A stretch of 64,000 bases of DNA from JAJYSO01 sp964586655 (GTDB lineage: Bacteria > Bacteroidota > Bacteroidia > Flavobacteriales > Flavobacteriaceae): NCBI GenBank assembly GCA_964586655.1, contig CAZPGY010000002.1:185472-249471 (forward strand). The letters are read 5' to 3'. A program made the position numbers and the translations under genes. Below the pieces are notes generated by a model, which was given only the letters and a program-made list of their open reading frames with translations, made no database searches and was not told where the DNA came from. Of this stretch, positions 16,716 to 25,804 are shown in pieces. Every line of letters starts with the position of its first letter. The stretch's first letter is position 1.

Positions 16716-16788
16716 GACCTGGTAGCTCAGTTGGTAGAGCATCTCCCTTTTAAGGAGAGGGTCCTGGGTTCGAGCCCCAGCCAGGTCA
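16716..16788 (+). tRNA. tRNA-Lys (anticodon TTT)
   Basis: A full cloverleaf can be drawn. The acceptor GACCTGG pairs with CCAGGTC (7 of 7). The anticodon stem TCTCC/GGAGA holds loop CTTTTAA with anticodon TTT. The T-arm CTGGG TTCGAGC CCCAG is standard. The discriminator base is A and CCA is not encoded. Confidence 0.97.
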
Positions 16789-16859
16789 CTTCTTTTAATC
16801 GTTTCTTGAGATTATTTATCCGGTTCATTATTTTTCATCTAACGAGCCGAGAAAAAATG

Positions 16860-16943
16860 GCCCAGGTGCTGGAACTGGCAGACAGGCATGGTTGAGGGCC
16901 ATGTGTCCCTTAGGACGTGCGGGTTCGACCCCCGCTCTGGGCA
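16860..16943 (+). tRNA. tRNA-Leu (anticodon GAG)
   Basis: An 84-base class II tRNA. The acceptor GCCCAGG pairs with TCTGGGC (one G-T). The anticodon stem CATGG/CCATG holds loop TTGAGGG with anticodon GAG. The long variable arm contains GTCC/GGAC, and the T-arm is GCGGG TTCGACC CCCGC. It lies 71 bases after tRNA-Lys on the same strand and is probably co-transcribed. Confidence 0.96.
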
Positions 16944-17275
16944 CTTCTTAAAACCTCTTATTCATAAAAGTTACCTCTTTTTTTACTCACCTAAAATCTC
17001 TCTTGCTAATCCTTTTGAGCGGTATAAATGAATGATTCCTTTTAGACAACTAATCGGGATTGCTGTACTGATAATTAATCCTGCTTAACAGGCTAAAAGA
17101 CAGCAGAAACTATCACCAAATACGAATTATTTGTTTCATTGGCCTTATACGGAAGAAGTAATACCAAAATGACAAATTAATTAGTCCAATCTTTCTATGA
17201 AAATTCCAAATCTCTGCGCTGAAAACGCTCGTCATCACTGGTTATGCTCCTGTGCTTTTGTCTTGAACAGCAACA
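16944..17275. other. Intergenic region after tRNA-Leu
   Basis: There are 332 bases between tRNA-Leu and the 3' end of rimO without a gene. The only pattern noted is a stretch at 17197-17247, which in reverse complement resembles 58989-59063. No clear terminator hairpin with a T-run follows the tRNA. Confidence 0.4.
17197..17247 (-). repeat. Fragment of a dispersed intergenic repeat
   Basis: In reverse complement this reads CATAACCAGTGATGACGAG, then CAGAGATTTGGAATTTTCAT, with similar blocks (CATAGCC-TAGTTATGACGAG and CAGAGATTTAGAGTTTTTAT) at 58989-59063. The middle differs in length, so it is a diverged or truncated copy. Confidence 0.4.
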
Positions 17276-18583
17276 TCAATCTTCTACCGGAATGCCATAC
17301 AAATCAAAATCGGCAGCTTCCTCAATTTTAATACGAGCAAAATCACCGGTTTTCAGATAATACTGAGAAGCATCAATAAGCACTTCATTATCTACATCGG
17401 GGGAATCAAATTCAGTGCGACCGACAAAATAATTCCCTTCTTTTCGGTCTATTGCACATTTAAAAACCTGCCCCACTTTTTCCTGATTGAGCTCCCAAGA
17501 GATTTGTCCTTGGATTTCCATGATTTCATTGGCGCGCTCTTGTTTTATTTCTTCCGGCACATCATCTTCCAAGTGATAGGCATGGGTGTTTTCTTCATGA
17601 GAATAAGTAAAACAGCCCAAACGGTCAAACCGCATTTCCTTTACCCATGCTTTAAGCTCTTCAAATTGCGCCCGAGTTTCTCCGGGATAGCCCACAATCA
17701 GGGTTGTTCGAATGGCCATTTCGGGCACCATCTCTCTAAATTTCTTAATGAGTTTGGTGGTTTTTTGATGATTGGTTCCGCGGCGCATCGATTTGAGTAA
17801 ATCGTCATTGATATGTTGCAAAGGAATATCGAGATAATTACAGATCTTAGGCTCTGTTTTAAGCACCTCAATCACGTCCATGGGAAATCCGGTAGGAAAA
17901 GCGTAATGCAAACGAATCCACTCTATTCCATCTACTTTTACCAAGGCTTTTAGCAATTCTGCCAAATTTCGTTTTTTATACAAATCCAACCCGTAAAAAG
18001 TAAGGTCTTGGGCAATAAGAATCAATTCTTTCACTCCGTTGGCGGCCAGTTTTTTGGCCTCCGTGACCAATTCTTCAATGGGTTTGGATTGATGCAGACC
18101 GCGCATCAAAGGAATGGCACAAAAGGAACATTTCCGATTACAGCCTTCGGCAATTTTAAGATAAGCATAATTTTTGGGCGTGGTAGTAAGTCGCTCCCCC
18201 ACCAACTCATGTTTATAATCAGCCTCCAGCGCCTTTAACAAAGAAGGCAATTCGGTGGTTCCAAAATACTGATCAACATTGGGGATTTCTTTTTCCAAAT
18301 CGGGCTTGTACCGCTCAGACAAGCAGCCGGTTACAAACAGCTGATCGATTTCTCCCTGTTTTTTCTTTTCGGCAAAATCTAAAATAGTGTTGATGGACTG
18401 TTCCTTGGCATTGTCAATAAAGCCACAGGTGTTAATAACCACAATATTGCCTTCACCTTCGTGCACCACCTCTTTATTATTGGCTTTGAGTTGCCCCATC
18501 AGCACCTCGGAATCATAGATGTTCTTACTGCATCCGAGGGTCACTACATTTATCTTATTCTTTTTCAGGCTTTTTGTCCGCAT
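17276..18583 (-). CDS. rimO: Ribosomal protein S12 methylthiotransferase RimO
   Basis: Radical-SAM methylthiotransferase that modifies Asp of ribosomal protein S12. The order is standard. The N-terminal UPF0004 domain has the three cluster cysteines (TLGCSKN, INTCGF, VTGCLSERY). The radical SAM core has CNRKCSFC, and the C-terminus carries a TRAM domain (ARIKIEEAADFDLYG). The length of 435 residues is normal. MiaB-type features are absent and the sequence GLHQSKPIEELVTEAK fits RimO. It has its own promoter at 18607-18614. Confidence 0.93.
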   Translation of the reverse strand: MRTKSLKKNKINVVTLGCSKNIYDSEVLMGQLKANNKEVVHEGEGNIVVINTCGFIDNAKEQSINTILDFAEKKKQGEIDQLFVTGCLSERYKPDLEKEIPNVDQYFGTTELPSLLKALEADYKHELVGERLTTTPKNYAYLKIAEGCNRKCSFCAIPLMRGLHQSKPIEELVTEAKKLAANGVKELILIAQDLTFYGLDLYKKRNLAELLKALVKVDGIEWIRLHYAFPTGFPMDVIEVLKTEPKICNYLDIPLQHINDDLLKSMRRGTNHQKTTKLIKKFREMVPEMAIRTTLIVGYPGETRAQFEELKAWVKEMRFDRLGCFTYSHEENTHAYHLEDDVPEEIKQERANEIMEIQGQISWELNQEKVGQVFKCAIDRKEGNYFVGRTEFDSPDVDNEVLIDASQYYLKTGDFARIKIEEAADFDLYGIPVED

Positions 18584-18606
18584 AATTCAATCGTATTTGG
18601 GTAGTG

Positions 18607-18614
18607 CAAAAATA
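18607..18614 (-). promoter_or_regulatory. -7 promoter element of rimO
   Basis: The minus strand reads TATTTTTG, an exact -7 match, 23 bases before the rimO ATG. Confidence 0.55.
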
Positions 18615-18770
18615 CAGAAGTTATATGGAATCAATGCCTGAATCGTAAAACGAAAAGGCATAAAATATTAATCGGCTCTTCGAGTGTTTTTAATCTGAAT
18701 CATTCATGAAATATGCCGCATGCTTGATAAGTTACTAATGATCAGCGCTTCACGTGTCTTAAGCTATCTT

Positions 18771-20204
18771 TTAGGAACGATAGTCAAAAAGTTGCTGCTC
18801 CTTAATCATTCGCACCGTATTCTCAGGCAGCATTTCCTCCCATCCCTCATCGCCATTTTCAATCATCTGCAAAACTTTATGTGAGGAAATATCCAGATAT
18901 GCCAAGTGATAATCCTTGATATCTACAAACTTTCCATTGTGTTTAAAATATTTATATAACTCATGCATATGACTGGGAACCATCAAATTATCACTATCGG
19001 TTATGGTTCCGGTTGCTGTATCTTTAAAGGGATAAAGGTACACTTTCAAGTTTTCGGGAAACAATTTTCCGAAGGCTTCCAAGGTTCCACCATCCAAATC
19101 GCGGTAATAGCGATCGTCAAAAATATTGACCAAGTTATTGACTCCCATGGCCAGGCTTTTGCGTTTTTCGGTGTAACGATGCAAGTATTCAACCAGTTTA
19201 TAATATTCTTTAAAATTAGAAATCATGACCGTTTGCCCCATCGAACAGAGCAATTTAGCTCGGTCTAAAAAATCTTCTTCATCAATGGTGCCTTCATTAC
19301 GCAAGTTGTACAGCGTCATTTCAAAAATCATCAGCGTGTTTTCGTGTGTGACTCCTTTTTCTTTTAAAAACAGTTCGAGCGATTTTTCATAAATTTCCAT
19401 ATTCACCTTGGTCACCGGCCTGAAGCTGCCCCTAAAAGCGAGGACATTTTTCAGATAAAGTGCATCAGACGGCAATATATTGTGTCCATCGGGGGCAAAC
19501 ATCACAGCATTAGTCATTCCGTTCTTAACCAATTGAAGGCTCATTAATCGGTTATCGACTCCTTCAAAACAAGGCCCCGAAAAATTAATTGTATCGATTT
19601 CCAGTTGATCTTTATCAATATCGTCATACAGGTGACGCAACAAGTTTTTAGGAGAATCGTAGTGATAATAGGCATAATAAATCAAGTTGACGCCAAGCTT
19701 GCCAAGGGTTTTTTGCTGATGTCGCGCATTTTTCTCGTGAAATCGCAGGTGCAGAATAATCTCACTATAATCTTCTCCGGGTTTGGTTTGGTAGCGAATC
19801 CCCACCCATCCGTGGCCTTGAAATTTTTTGGTATAATCAATGGTGGTTACCGTATTGGCATAGCTAAAAAAGAGTTTGTCTGCATGTTTCTTACGGTCAA
19901 TTCGCTTCTCGATGAGTTCGAGTTCATAGGAAAGCATTTTTCGCAAGCGCGAATTGGTGACATACCGCCCGTCTTCTTCCGGACCGTAAATGGCATCACT
20001 AAACTCTTTCCCATAAGCACTAATGGCTTTTGCAATGGTTCGAGAAGCTCCGCCGGCCGTAAAAAAATGTCGTACGGTTTCTTGTCCGGCTCCGATTTCA
20101 GAAAAAGTACCAAACACACTCTTATTAAGGTTGATTCGAAGGGCTTTATTTTCTATGGAGGGGACATCTTCATATTTACGATCTCCCATAATGGTTATAG
20201 ACAT
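18771..20204 (-). CDS. Conserved cytoplasmic protein of unknown function, 477 residues
   Basis: A soluble protein with no signal peptide and no membrane segment. Notable stretches are the N-terminal ALRINLNKSVFGTFSEIGAG, FTAGGASRTIAKAISAYGK, a central FSGPCFEGVDNRLMSLQLV, and MIFEMTLYNLRNEGTIDEED. I recall homologues in databases labelled as TonB-dependent receptors, but the sequence contradicts this: there is no export signal, plug or barrel. No function can be assigned. An internal ATG at residue 6 (MGDRKYED) is an alternative start. It diverges from the metallo-beta-lactamase gene with a promoter for each direction between them. Confidence 0.85.
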   Translation of the reverse strand: MSITIMGDRKYEDVPSIENKALRINLNKSVFGTFSEIGAGQETVRHFFTAGGASRTIAKAISAYGKEFSDAIYGPEEDGRYVTNSRLRKMLSYELELIEKRIDRKKHADKLFFSYANTVTTIDYTKKFQGHGWVGIRYQTKPGEDYSEIILHLRFHEKNARHQQKTLGKLGVNLIYYAYYHYDSPKNLLRHLYDDIDKDQLEIDTINFSGPCFEGVDNRLMSLQLVKNGMTNAVMFAPDGHNILPSDALYLKNVLAFRGSFRPVTKVNMEIYEKSLELFLKEKGVTHENTLMIFEMTLYNLRNEGTIDEEDFLDRAKLLCSMGQTVMISNFKEYYKLVEYLHRYTEKRKSLAMGVNNLVNIFDDRYYRDLDGGTLEAFGKLFPENLKVYLYPFKDTATGTITDSDNLMVPSHMHELYKYFKHNGKFVDIKDYHLAYLDISSHKVLQMIENGDEGWEEMLPENTVRMIKEQQLFDYRS

Positions 20205-20239
20205 GGACGCTGATTTGTGTTTAAAATTCTTTTAGTATT

Positions 20240-20247
20240 CAAAGATA
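20240..20247 (-). promoter_or_regulatory. -7 promoter element of the unknown gene at 18771-20204
   Basis: The minus strand reads TATCTTTG, an exact match to TAnnTTTG, 35 bases before the start codon. Confidence 0.55.
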
Positions 20248-20277
20248 CAGATAAGCCGTTAACCCAAAAAATATAAT

Positions 20278-20285
20278 TACTTTTG
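20278..20285 (+). promoter_or_regulatory. -7 promoter element of the MBL-fold gene
   Basis: TACTTTTG matches the -7 consensus, 15 bases before the GTG start at 20301. The predicted leader is about 11 bases. Confidence 0.55.
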
Positions 20286-20300
20286 TAGCAAATTTTCGTT

Positions 20301-21062
20301 GTGCAAATCACCTTTCTCGGCACCGGAACCTCGCAAGGAATACCCATTATCGGGAGTCAGCACCCCGTATGTCAAAGCAAAGACGCCAAAGACAAGCGTT
20401 TGCGCACTTCTTTGATGATAGAATGGGATCAATATCGCTATATTATTGACTGCGGTCCCGATTTTAGACAACAGATGCTGCGCAACCAAGTCGATCAAAT
20501 CGACGGTATTTTATTTACCCATGAGCACACCGATCATATTATTGGCCTGGATGATATCCGTCCGTTTTATTTTAAACAAGGTGATATTCCTATTTATGCC
20601 CATCCACGGGTTTTGGATGCCTTAAATCAACGGTTTTCTTATATTTTCCAAGAACACAACAAATATCCGGGCACGCCTTCTGTAGCCGTTCATCCCCTCT
20701 CCGGCAATCCTTTTAGCCTGGGCAATTGCCCAATTGTCCCCATCAATGTCTATCACGGAAGATTACAAGTGTACGGTTTTCGGTTTCAGGATTTTGCGTA
20801 TATTACCGACGCCAAAACCATAGCCGATCAAGAGTTGGAAAAACTAAAAGGCGTAAAAGTATTGGTGCTTAATGCCCTGCGAAAAGAACCGCATCACGCC
20901 CATTTTAATTTGGCGGAAGCCTTGGATATTATTAATATTATCAAACCGGAACGAGCCTATTTAACCCACATCAGTCATTTGCTCGGGTTTCATAACGAAG
21001 TAGAGAAAAAATTGCCCAACCATATTCATTTAGCATACGATAATCTAAAAATTACCATCTGA
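20301..21062 (+). CDS. MBL-fold metal-dependent hydrolase (PhnP-like)
   Basis: A metallo-beta-lactamase fold hydrolase of 253 residues with a GTG start. The N-terminus QITFLGTGTSQGIP is the fold's first strand. The metal motif THEHTDHI gives His74, His76, Asp78 and His79. Later metal-site regions are YHGRLQVYGFR, YITDAK and LTHISHLLG. It resembles PhnP/phosphodiesterase-like members, but no phosphonate genes are present. Its stop overlaps the ATG of the next gene by one base (TGATG), so the two are translationally coupled. Confidence 0.85.
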   Translation: MQITFLGTGTSQGIPIIGSQHPVCQSKDAKDKRLRTSLMIEWDQYRYIIDCGPDFRQQMLRNQVDQIDGILFTHEHTDHIIGLDDIRPFYFKQGDIPIYAHPRVLDALNQRFSYIFQEHNKYPGTPSVAVHPLSGNPFSLGNCPIVPINVYHGRLQVYGFRFQDFAYITDAKTIADQELEKLKGVKVLVLNALRKEPHHAHFNLAEALDIINIIKPERAYLTHISHLLGFHNEVEKKLPNHIHLAYDNLKITI

Positions 21063-21556
21063 TGAAAGCGAGAATTTTCATGTATCTTTTCTTTTTTGCG
21101 TTGCTTTACGTTATCTTTCAATACGTAAACAGCAAACGCTATTACAAAGCCAAAACCGCACAAATTTCTGCTTTGCAACAAGAAATAGACAGCTTGGAAA
21201 GCATGGTAGACAATGAAAATACATCGTCTTATAAAGATTATCAGTTTTCTTTAAAATCCAACGTTAAAGCCCAAAGCTATTTTGCCGATATGGGGCTCCG
21301 TGCCGACTCTATCGCCGAGGTAATTAAATCAAAAATCATTGGAAAAAACAGGAATAAAGCGGGCAACCCGTTGATTCCTTATCCGGGAATTGAAGGTCCC
21401 ATGCAAGTCAATAGGGTTAAAGTGCTCAACAATCGCTGGATTATTATACAATTCACCGATGGCACTTATTGGGGAGAAGCCATTATTTCTTATTACTTAG
21501 ACCAAGACAAACAGCTGCAATTTGACACCATGGACGGCGTACTCTATGCTGAATAA
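21062..21556 (+). CDS. Membrane-anchored protein of unknown function
   Basis: A 164-residue protein with an N-terminal membrane anchor (MYLFFFALLYVIFQYV, residues about 7-22). A short coiled coil follows (AQISALQQEIDSLESMVDNE), then a soluble C-terminal domain with NRVKVLNNRWIIIQFTDGTY. It probably faces the periplasm. It is coupled to the MBL-fold gene by overlapping stop and start codons. The family is not known to me; it looks conserved in flavobacteria. Confidence 0.75.
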   Translation: MKARIFMYLFFFALLYVIFQYVNSKRYYKAKTAQISALQQEIDSLESMVDNENTSSYKDYQFSLKSNVKAQSYFADMGLRADSIAEVIKSKIIGKNRNKAGNPLIPYPGIEGPMQVNRVKVLNNRWIIIQFTDGTYWGEAIISYYLDQDKQLQFDTMDGVLYAE

Positions 21557-21614
21557 ACTCATTAGACTTGGGATAGCGTATAGGCTCAGCAATCCTGTAT
21601 AAAATTTATGAGGG

Positions 21615-22268
21615 TTATTTTAACCACTCTACAATTTCCTTAAAATTATCAGGACTCACCCCGTGGCCTACCGGAAATTCGGAATATTGAGAATCTATTT
21701 TCAATTTATCGAGAAAAGCTTTGGTCTTACGGTCCCAGGCTACCGGCACCACTTGATCTGCTGACCCGTGAGAGCTGTATATCCGCAAGCGGGAAAAATC
21801 ATTTTCTTCAAACTTGTCTATCAGCAAATTCTCGGGAATATAGCCGCTCATGGCCACCACCTGACTTATCTTTTTCGGAAAAGACAAAGCCGCAGCATAG
21901 CTCAATATGGCCCCTTGACTAAATCCGAATAACGTAATCTTATGTGGATCGGCGTGATAGTTTTCAATCACTTCGTCAACAAATTTTATAATCAGATCTC
22001 GAGAAACCTCTGCTTGTTCTTCATCATAGGATTTGATGCCCGCCGCATCATAATCGATTCCATACCAAGCATTGCCAAAAGGCTGCATGGGGATAGGAGC
22101 TCTAACCGACACCACGAGGTATTGCGGATCGAGTTCAGACACAAAAGAAAACAAATCCTTTTCATCACTGCCATATCCATGCAACATAATGAGACAGGGC
22201 GCCTTCTGATCCGTTTTGTTTGAAGGCCTTAAAATATGCTTGAGGGAAAGGTGTTTTGTCGTCATCAT
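21615..22268 (-). CDS. Alpha/beta hydrolase, phospholipase/carboxylesterase family
   Basis: A 217-residue esterase of the carboxylesterase/phospholipase (Abhydrolase_2) family. The oxyanion region is LIMLHGYGSDEKDL. The nucleophile is Ser117 in LFGFSQGA. The acid lies in SSHGSADQVVPV and the histidine in PVGHGVSPD. Cytoplasmic, substrate unknown. The start (ATGATG at 22268-22263) overlaps the stop of the DUF4870-like gene, so it is the last gene of the operon running from 25785. A longer open frame upstream lies inside that gene and is not used. Confidence 0.87.
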   Translation of the reverse strand: MMTTKHLSLKHILRPSNKTDQKAPCLIMLHGYGSDEKDLFSFVSELDPQYLVVSVRAPIPMQPFGNAWYGIDYDAAGIKSYDEEQAEVSRDLIIKFVDEVIENYHADPHKITLFGFSQGAILSYAAALSFPKKISQVVAMSGYIPENLLIDKFEENDFSRLRIYSSHGSADQVVPVAWDRKTKAFLDKLKIDSQYSEFPVGHGVSPDNFKEIVEWLK

Positions 22269-22591
22269 GCAATCTTTTTTAACCATTTTTGAAAAAAGTC
22301 TCCCACAAAAGGAACAATCGCTACTTTTCCTTGTAGGGCACCAATAAACCCAAATCCCCATAGCACAATAAAAACCAGCCAAAAGGGAAAGGTGACATAC
22401 CATCGATCAAAGCCTGAAATTAAAATAGCAAAGACCAAAAAGAGCAGATCCAATCCGATGGCTTGTCGAATATGAACCGAAGCAAATTCATTTTTGGCCT
22501 CAGTATTCATGCTCCAGGCAATTAGCGTACCTACAAACGTCAAATAGGCCACAATAGCCATGTTTTTTCCTTTTTTTACAGTATCATTCAT
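22265..22591 (-). CDS. DUF4870-like small membrane protein
   Basis: A 108-residue protein with three hydrophobic segments (AIVAYLTFVGTLIAWSM, AIGLDLLFLVFAILISGF, WLVFIVLWGFGFIGALQG). The middle contains HIRQAIGLDLLF, typical of the DUF4870/Tic20-like family. Role unknown. It overlaps the dihydroorotase-like gene by 8 bases and the esterase by 4, so all are translated from one mRNA. Confidence 0.8.
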   Translation of the reverse strand: MNDTVKKGKNMAIVAYLTFVGTLIAWSMNTEAKNEFASVHIRQAIGLDLLFLVFAILISGFDRWYVTFPFWLVFIVLWGFGFIGALQGKVAIVPFVGDFFQKWLKKIA

Positions 22592-23843
22592 CTTCCGTCA
22601 AACTTAAACGATTATTGGCAAAAACTCCCATGGGCTTTCCTTTTAATTCGGCACCTAAAAACATACTGTTTTTTGAAGTCGAATAAATATCTCGCTCCGA
22701 AAAGGCATGGGTTCCTGAAGGAATGAACAGGCTGAGTTCTGCCTTCTCCCCTTCCTTAAGCAAGGGCTTTTTAAGCCCAAAACGCTCCCGGCCGGCGGTG
22801 AGCAGATCAATGGTTTTTTCAAGACCAAACAATTTGTTTAAAGCTCCAAAAGCGCTTTCGAGTCCCAGGCTGCCATAATCGGCTTGCTCAAATTCTAATT
22901 TTTTATGCTCAATATTCATGGGGCGGTGATCAGTGGTCACCATATCGACAACTCCTTTTTCTATTGCAGCTAACAAGGCTTCCCGATTGCTTTCGGTTCG
23001 CAAGGGCGGCATCACTTTGTAGCTCGCATCAAATCCTTGCAATTGGGTATCGTTAAAAAACAGGTGCGGCACCGCCACACTACAAGAAACGTCCAATCCC
23101 TTTTCTTTGGCTTCCTCGATGAGTTGGGCACTTTTGGCTGTGGATATGGTAGGAATATGCAGTTTCCCGCCGGCATATTCCAAAACCGCCAAATCACGTG
23201 CCACTTGCATCTCTTCGGCAAAATCGGGAATCCCTTTTAAGCCGAGTTGTGTACTCATTACTCCTTCGTTCATCACTCCGTTGCCGGTCAATCGGTTTTC
23301 ATTGGGAAAAGTTTGAATCACACCGCCAAAACCTCGCGCATATTGCAATGCGATTTTCAGCAAATTAGGATTATAAATCGGTTTTTTATAATCCCCAAAA
23401 GCTACTGCACCGGCCAAATGCATATCATACATCTCGGCCAGTTCCTCTCCTTTACTACCTTGGGTAAGGGCGCCAATGGGATATAGATTGACAGGAGCAT
23501 CAGCCGATTTCCTGATTAAAAAATCTATCGTACTGTTTTGATCAGGCACCGGTTTCATATCGGGGTTAAGGGCAAGGGAAGTAAACCCCGACTTTGCGGC
23601 GGTGCACAATCCATTCTCCAAGGTTTCACGCTCTTCATATCCCGGTTCGCCAAAACTCACACTACTGTCAAACCAACCCGGTGAAACATGGAGCTGGTTC
23701 TGTTCTATCACCCGATCCGCAGCAATTTCCTCACAGCCTCCTATTTTCACTATTTTGCCCGCTTCCAGTAAAAGATCGGTGGTCTTTTGATGAAAAGGAC
23801 TTTCGGGGGCTATTACGGTAACTGATTTAAAGAGAAGCTTCAT
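22584..23843 (-). CDS. Dihydroorotase-like protein lacking the metal ligands (probable non-catalytic homologue)
   Basis: A 419-residue protein with the amidohydrolase layout of class I dihydroorotase, recognisable by GEPGYEERETLENG, MPPLRTESNREALLAAI and TTDHRP. The active site is degraded. The DxHxHxR motif reads D59-S-S-V-S-F-G. The HxED histidine is replaced by Phe179, and HVST reads TIST (Thr232). The HH pair is PH, and DHAPH is DHRPM. Only Asp305 of the catalytic set is clearly kept. Inactive PyrC homologues that assemble with aspartate transcarbamoylase are known, so this may be a partner subunit. It lies 4 bases after the BatA/VWA gene. Confidence 0.85.
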   Translation of the reverse strand: MKLLFKSVTVIAPESPFHQKTTDLLLEAGKIVKIGGCEEIAADRVIEQNQLHVSPGWFDSSVSFGEPGYEERETLENGLCTAAKSGFTSLALNPDMKPVPDQNSTIDFLIRKSADAPVNLYPIGALTQGSKGEELAEMYDMHLAGAVAFGDYKKPIYNPNLLKIALQYARGFGGVIQTFPNENRLTGNGVMNEGVMSTQLGLKGIPDFAEEMQVARDLAVLEYAGGKLHIPTISTAKSAQLIEEAKEKGLDVSCSVAVPHLFFNDTQLQGFDASYKVMPPLRTESNREALLAAIEKGVVDMVTTDHRPMNIEHKKLEFEQADYGSLGLESAFGALNKLFGLEKTIDLLTAGRERFGLKKPLLKEGEKAELSLFIPSGTHAFSERDIYSTSKNSMFLGAELKGKPMGVFANNRLSLTEDE

Positions 23844-23847
23844 CGTA

Positions 23848-25785
23848 TTACTTTATAAGTTTTAAAAATGCAACCTCCGTCAAGAGGAATACAAGGGCAA
23901 AAATAACAAACCATTTCCAAAGCTGATCCACTTGGTTTTCATTTATCGCAGTTGTAAAAAATTTCTCGATATCCATACCGGTTTGTACATGCTCAAACTG
24001 CTCCAAATCTGCAAACTTCATACGGTTTTCTGCGCGGTTATAATTAAAGCTAAGATGCCCCATACTTTGCTCGCCACCCACAACTTGATAGGTTCCTGCA
24101 ACCTGTGGCAGGGTCTTGGTATTCAAGATAACCTTCTCATCATAGCGCTGCTGACGGGGAATAAAATCGATGTCTTTGTTGGTAAGATGCAGCACTTCAT
24201 CTGCGTTCAAACCGGCAGCTATTGCTATAGAATGTGCTTGCCCAATGGTGTAAAACAACTGTGGCAACTGCAGACTCTGTTTTGCCATATTATAAAAGAC
24301 CGGTACCACTAAAGGCGATCGTTTAAAATTAGAATACGTTTTACTGAGGGGAGCTGTAAAGACAAAAGTGTGCTTTTTGGAAAGCAAAAATGGGCGGTTG
24401 TTATTGTACTTAAGTACGCTGTGTCCGGCACCGGCATAAGGATAATAGCCGGCAACTTCGGGGTATTGAAAATTGGTCACCTTGCCGTTGAACACCTGAT
24501 CAAATAACGGATGCGCATAGTTGATGGTGCTTATTTTAACCGGTGTTTTTTTAAAATCAGAAAACTGCCCCAACTGCAACTGAAGAAAGAGTTGGTTGTA
24601 GGCCTTTACCCTTCCGTCACTCGCCGGAATAAACGCCAAATAGCCGCCATTATCCAAATGTTTTTGTAAGATATTTTCCAATCCGTTGGGAATCTGTTTC
24701 AACTCATTGAGCACTATAAAATCGGCTTGGGTCAACACATTGTAATCCCAACTATCGGCCTGCATGGCGGTGTAATCAAATGCAGGATAATTCAATATTT
24801 TTTGAAGGAAAACTGCTTTCTCGGAGTCGGCACTAATGACCGCCACTTTAATCTTATCGGCCTTTTGCAAACTGAAATAAAAATGGTTGTCAAAACGCAG
24901 GCTTTGGTCCTCAATTTCAATCCGCCCTTCCAAATTAGTTTTACTTTGCGGTAATGAAAAACTGGTACTTACCGAGGTATTGTGGTCAAATCCCACACTG
25001 CTTTTGGCCAAGAGTGTATTGCCTTCATACAGGCTCACCGGTAAGGTTTGCGTGTTGGGACGGCTGGCAGAAACCACCACCTGCAATTCGGTAACGCCAA
25101 CTTCCGTCTTAGGCACCTGCACACGGTCTATGCTAAAATTAATATGGTTTTTGCCCTTAAGCTGAAGAAAAGTGACTTCCATGTCTTTCCCAAACTCGGA
25201 ATAATCCCCCCCTTTCTTTTGTTGAAAATCTGAAATAATTACAAAATGTTTTTGGGTGTTTTTAGCTTTAGAAAACAAATGCTTCGCCTTTATAGCAATA
25301 GTTTTTAAAGAAACATCTTTTGAAGAATATGACAGGTTGAGCAGGTCGTTTTTAATTTTGGACAGCTCAGTTTGAGCAAAGACCCGATCATTGGTCATGA
25401 CCGTAAGCGGCATATCTCCGGGCAGCGTTTGCAAGAGTTGTTGAACAGCGCTTTTTAACAGTTCGCCGCGTTCATCCTTTTGCTGCATGCTGAAGGAATT
25501 GTCAATATAGATAATGGTTTCATTGGCTTTCAAAGCACTTTGACTATGCGGGATAATGGGCTGGGCGAAGGCTATGATAATACAAGCCAAAGCGAGCAAC
25601 CGCGCCAAAAGAGTCAGCCATTTTTTTATTCGGGAGCTCTTTCGGGATTGAAGCTGTACTTTTTTTAAAAATTTGACATTAGTAAAAGCTTCTTTTGTGA
25701 ATCGCCTCAACTGAAAGAGGTGAACAATAACAGGAATCAGCAGCAGAACGAGAGCATAAAGAAATTCGGGGTGAGTAAACTGCAT
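23848..25785 (-). CDS. BatA/VWA domain membrane protein
   Basis: A 645-residue inner-membrane protein. The N-terminus is a BatA (double-transmembrane) domain: FLYALVLLLIPVIVHLF, the RRFTKEAFTNVKFL signature, and a second segment near residues 57-77. A von Willebrand A domain follows, with the MIDAS motif DNSFS at residues 95-99. The rest is periplasmic with beta-sandwich character, and a last membrane segment lies near residue 630. Relatives sit in Bat (aerotolerance) operons, but batB-E and a MoxR gene are not here. It opens a four-gene operon (this gene, dihydroorotase-like, DUF4870-like, esterase). Confidence 0.88.
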   Translation of the reverse strand: MQFTHPEFLYALVLLLIPVIVHLFQLRRFTKEAFTNVKFLKKVQLQSRKSSRIKKWLTLLARLLALACIIIAFAQPIIPHSQSALKANETIIYIDNSFSMQQKDERGELLKSAVQQLLQTLPGDMPLTVMTNDRVFAQTELSKIKNDLLNLSYSSKDVSLKTIAIKAKHLFSKAKNTQKHFVIISDFQQKKGGDYSEFGKDMEVTFLQLKGKNHINFSIDRVQVPKTEVGVTELQVVVSASRPNTQTLPVSLYEGNTLLAKSSVGFDHNTSVSTSFSLPQSKTNLEGRIEIEDQSLRFDNHFYFSLQKADKIKVAVISADSEKAVFLQKILNYPAFDYTAMQADSWDYNVLTQADFIVLNELKQIPNGLENILQKHLDNGGYLAFIPASDGRVKAYNQLFLQLQLGQFSDFKKTPVKISTINYAHPLFDQVFNGKVTNFQYPEVAGYYPYAGAGHSVLKYNNNRPFLLSKKHTFVFTAPLSKTYSNFKRSPLVVPVFYNMAKQSLQLPQLFYTIGQAHSIAIAAGLNADEVLHLTNKDIDFIPRQQRYDEKVILNTKTLPQVAGTYQVVGGEQSMGHLSFNYNRAENRMKFADLEQFEHVQTGMDIEKFFTTAINENQVDQLWKWFVIFALVFLLTEVAFLKLIK

Positions 25786-25804
25786 AGTTAAATTCTCAGG
25801 CGTT

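Noticed and set aside
18771..20204. TonB-dependent receptor
   Set aside because: The protein has no signal peptide, plug domain or barrel strands; the label remembered from databases does not fit the sequence.
22584..23843. Active dihydroorotase (pyrC)
   Set aside because: The metal-binding histidines and the substrate Arg are replaced, so catalysis by the known mechanism is unlikely.
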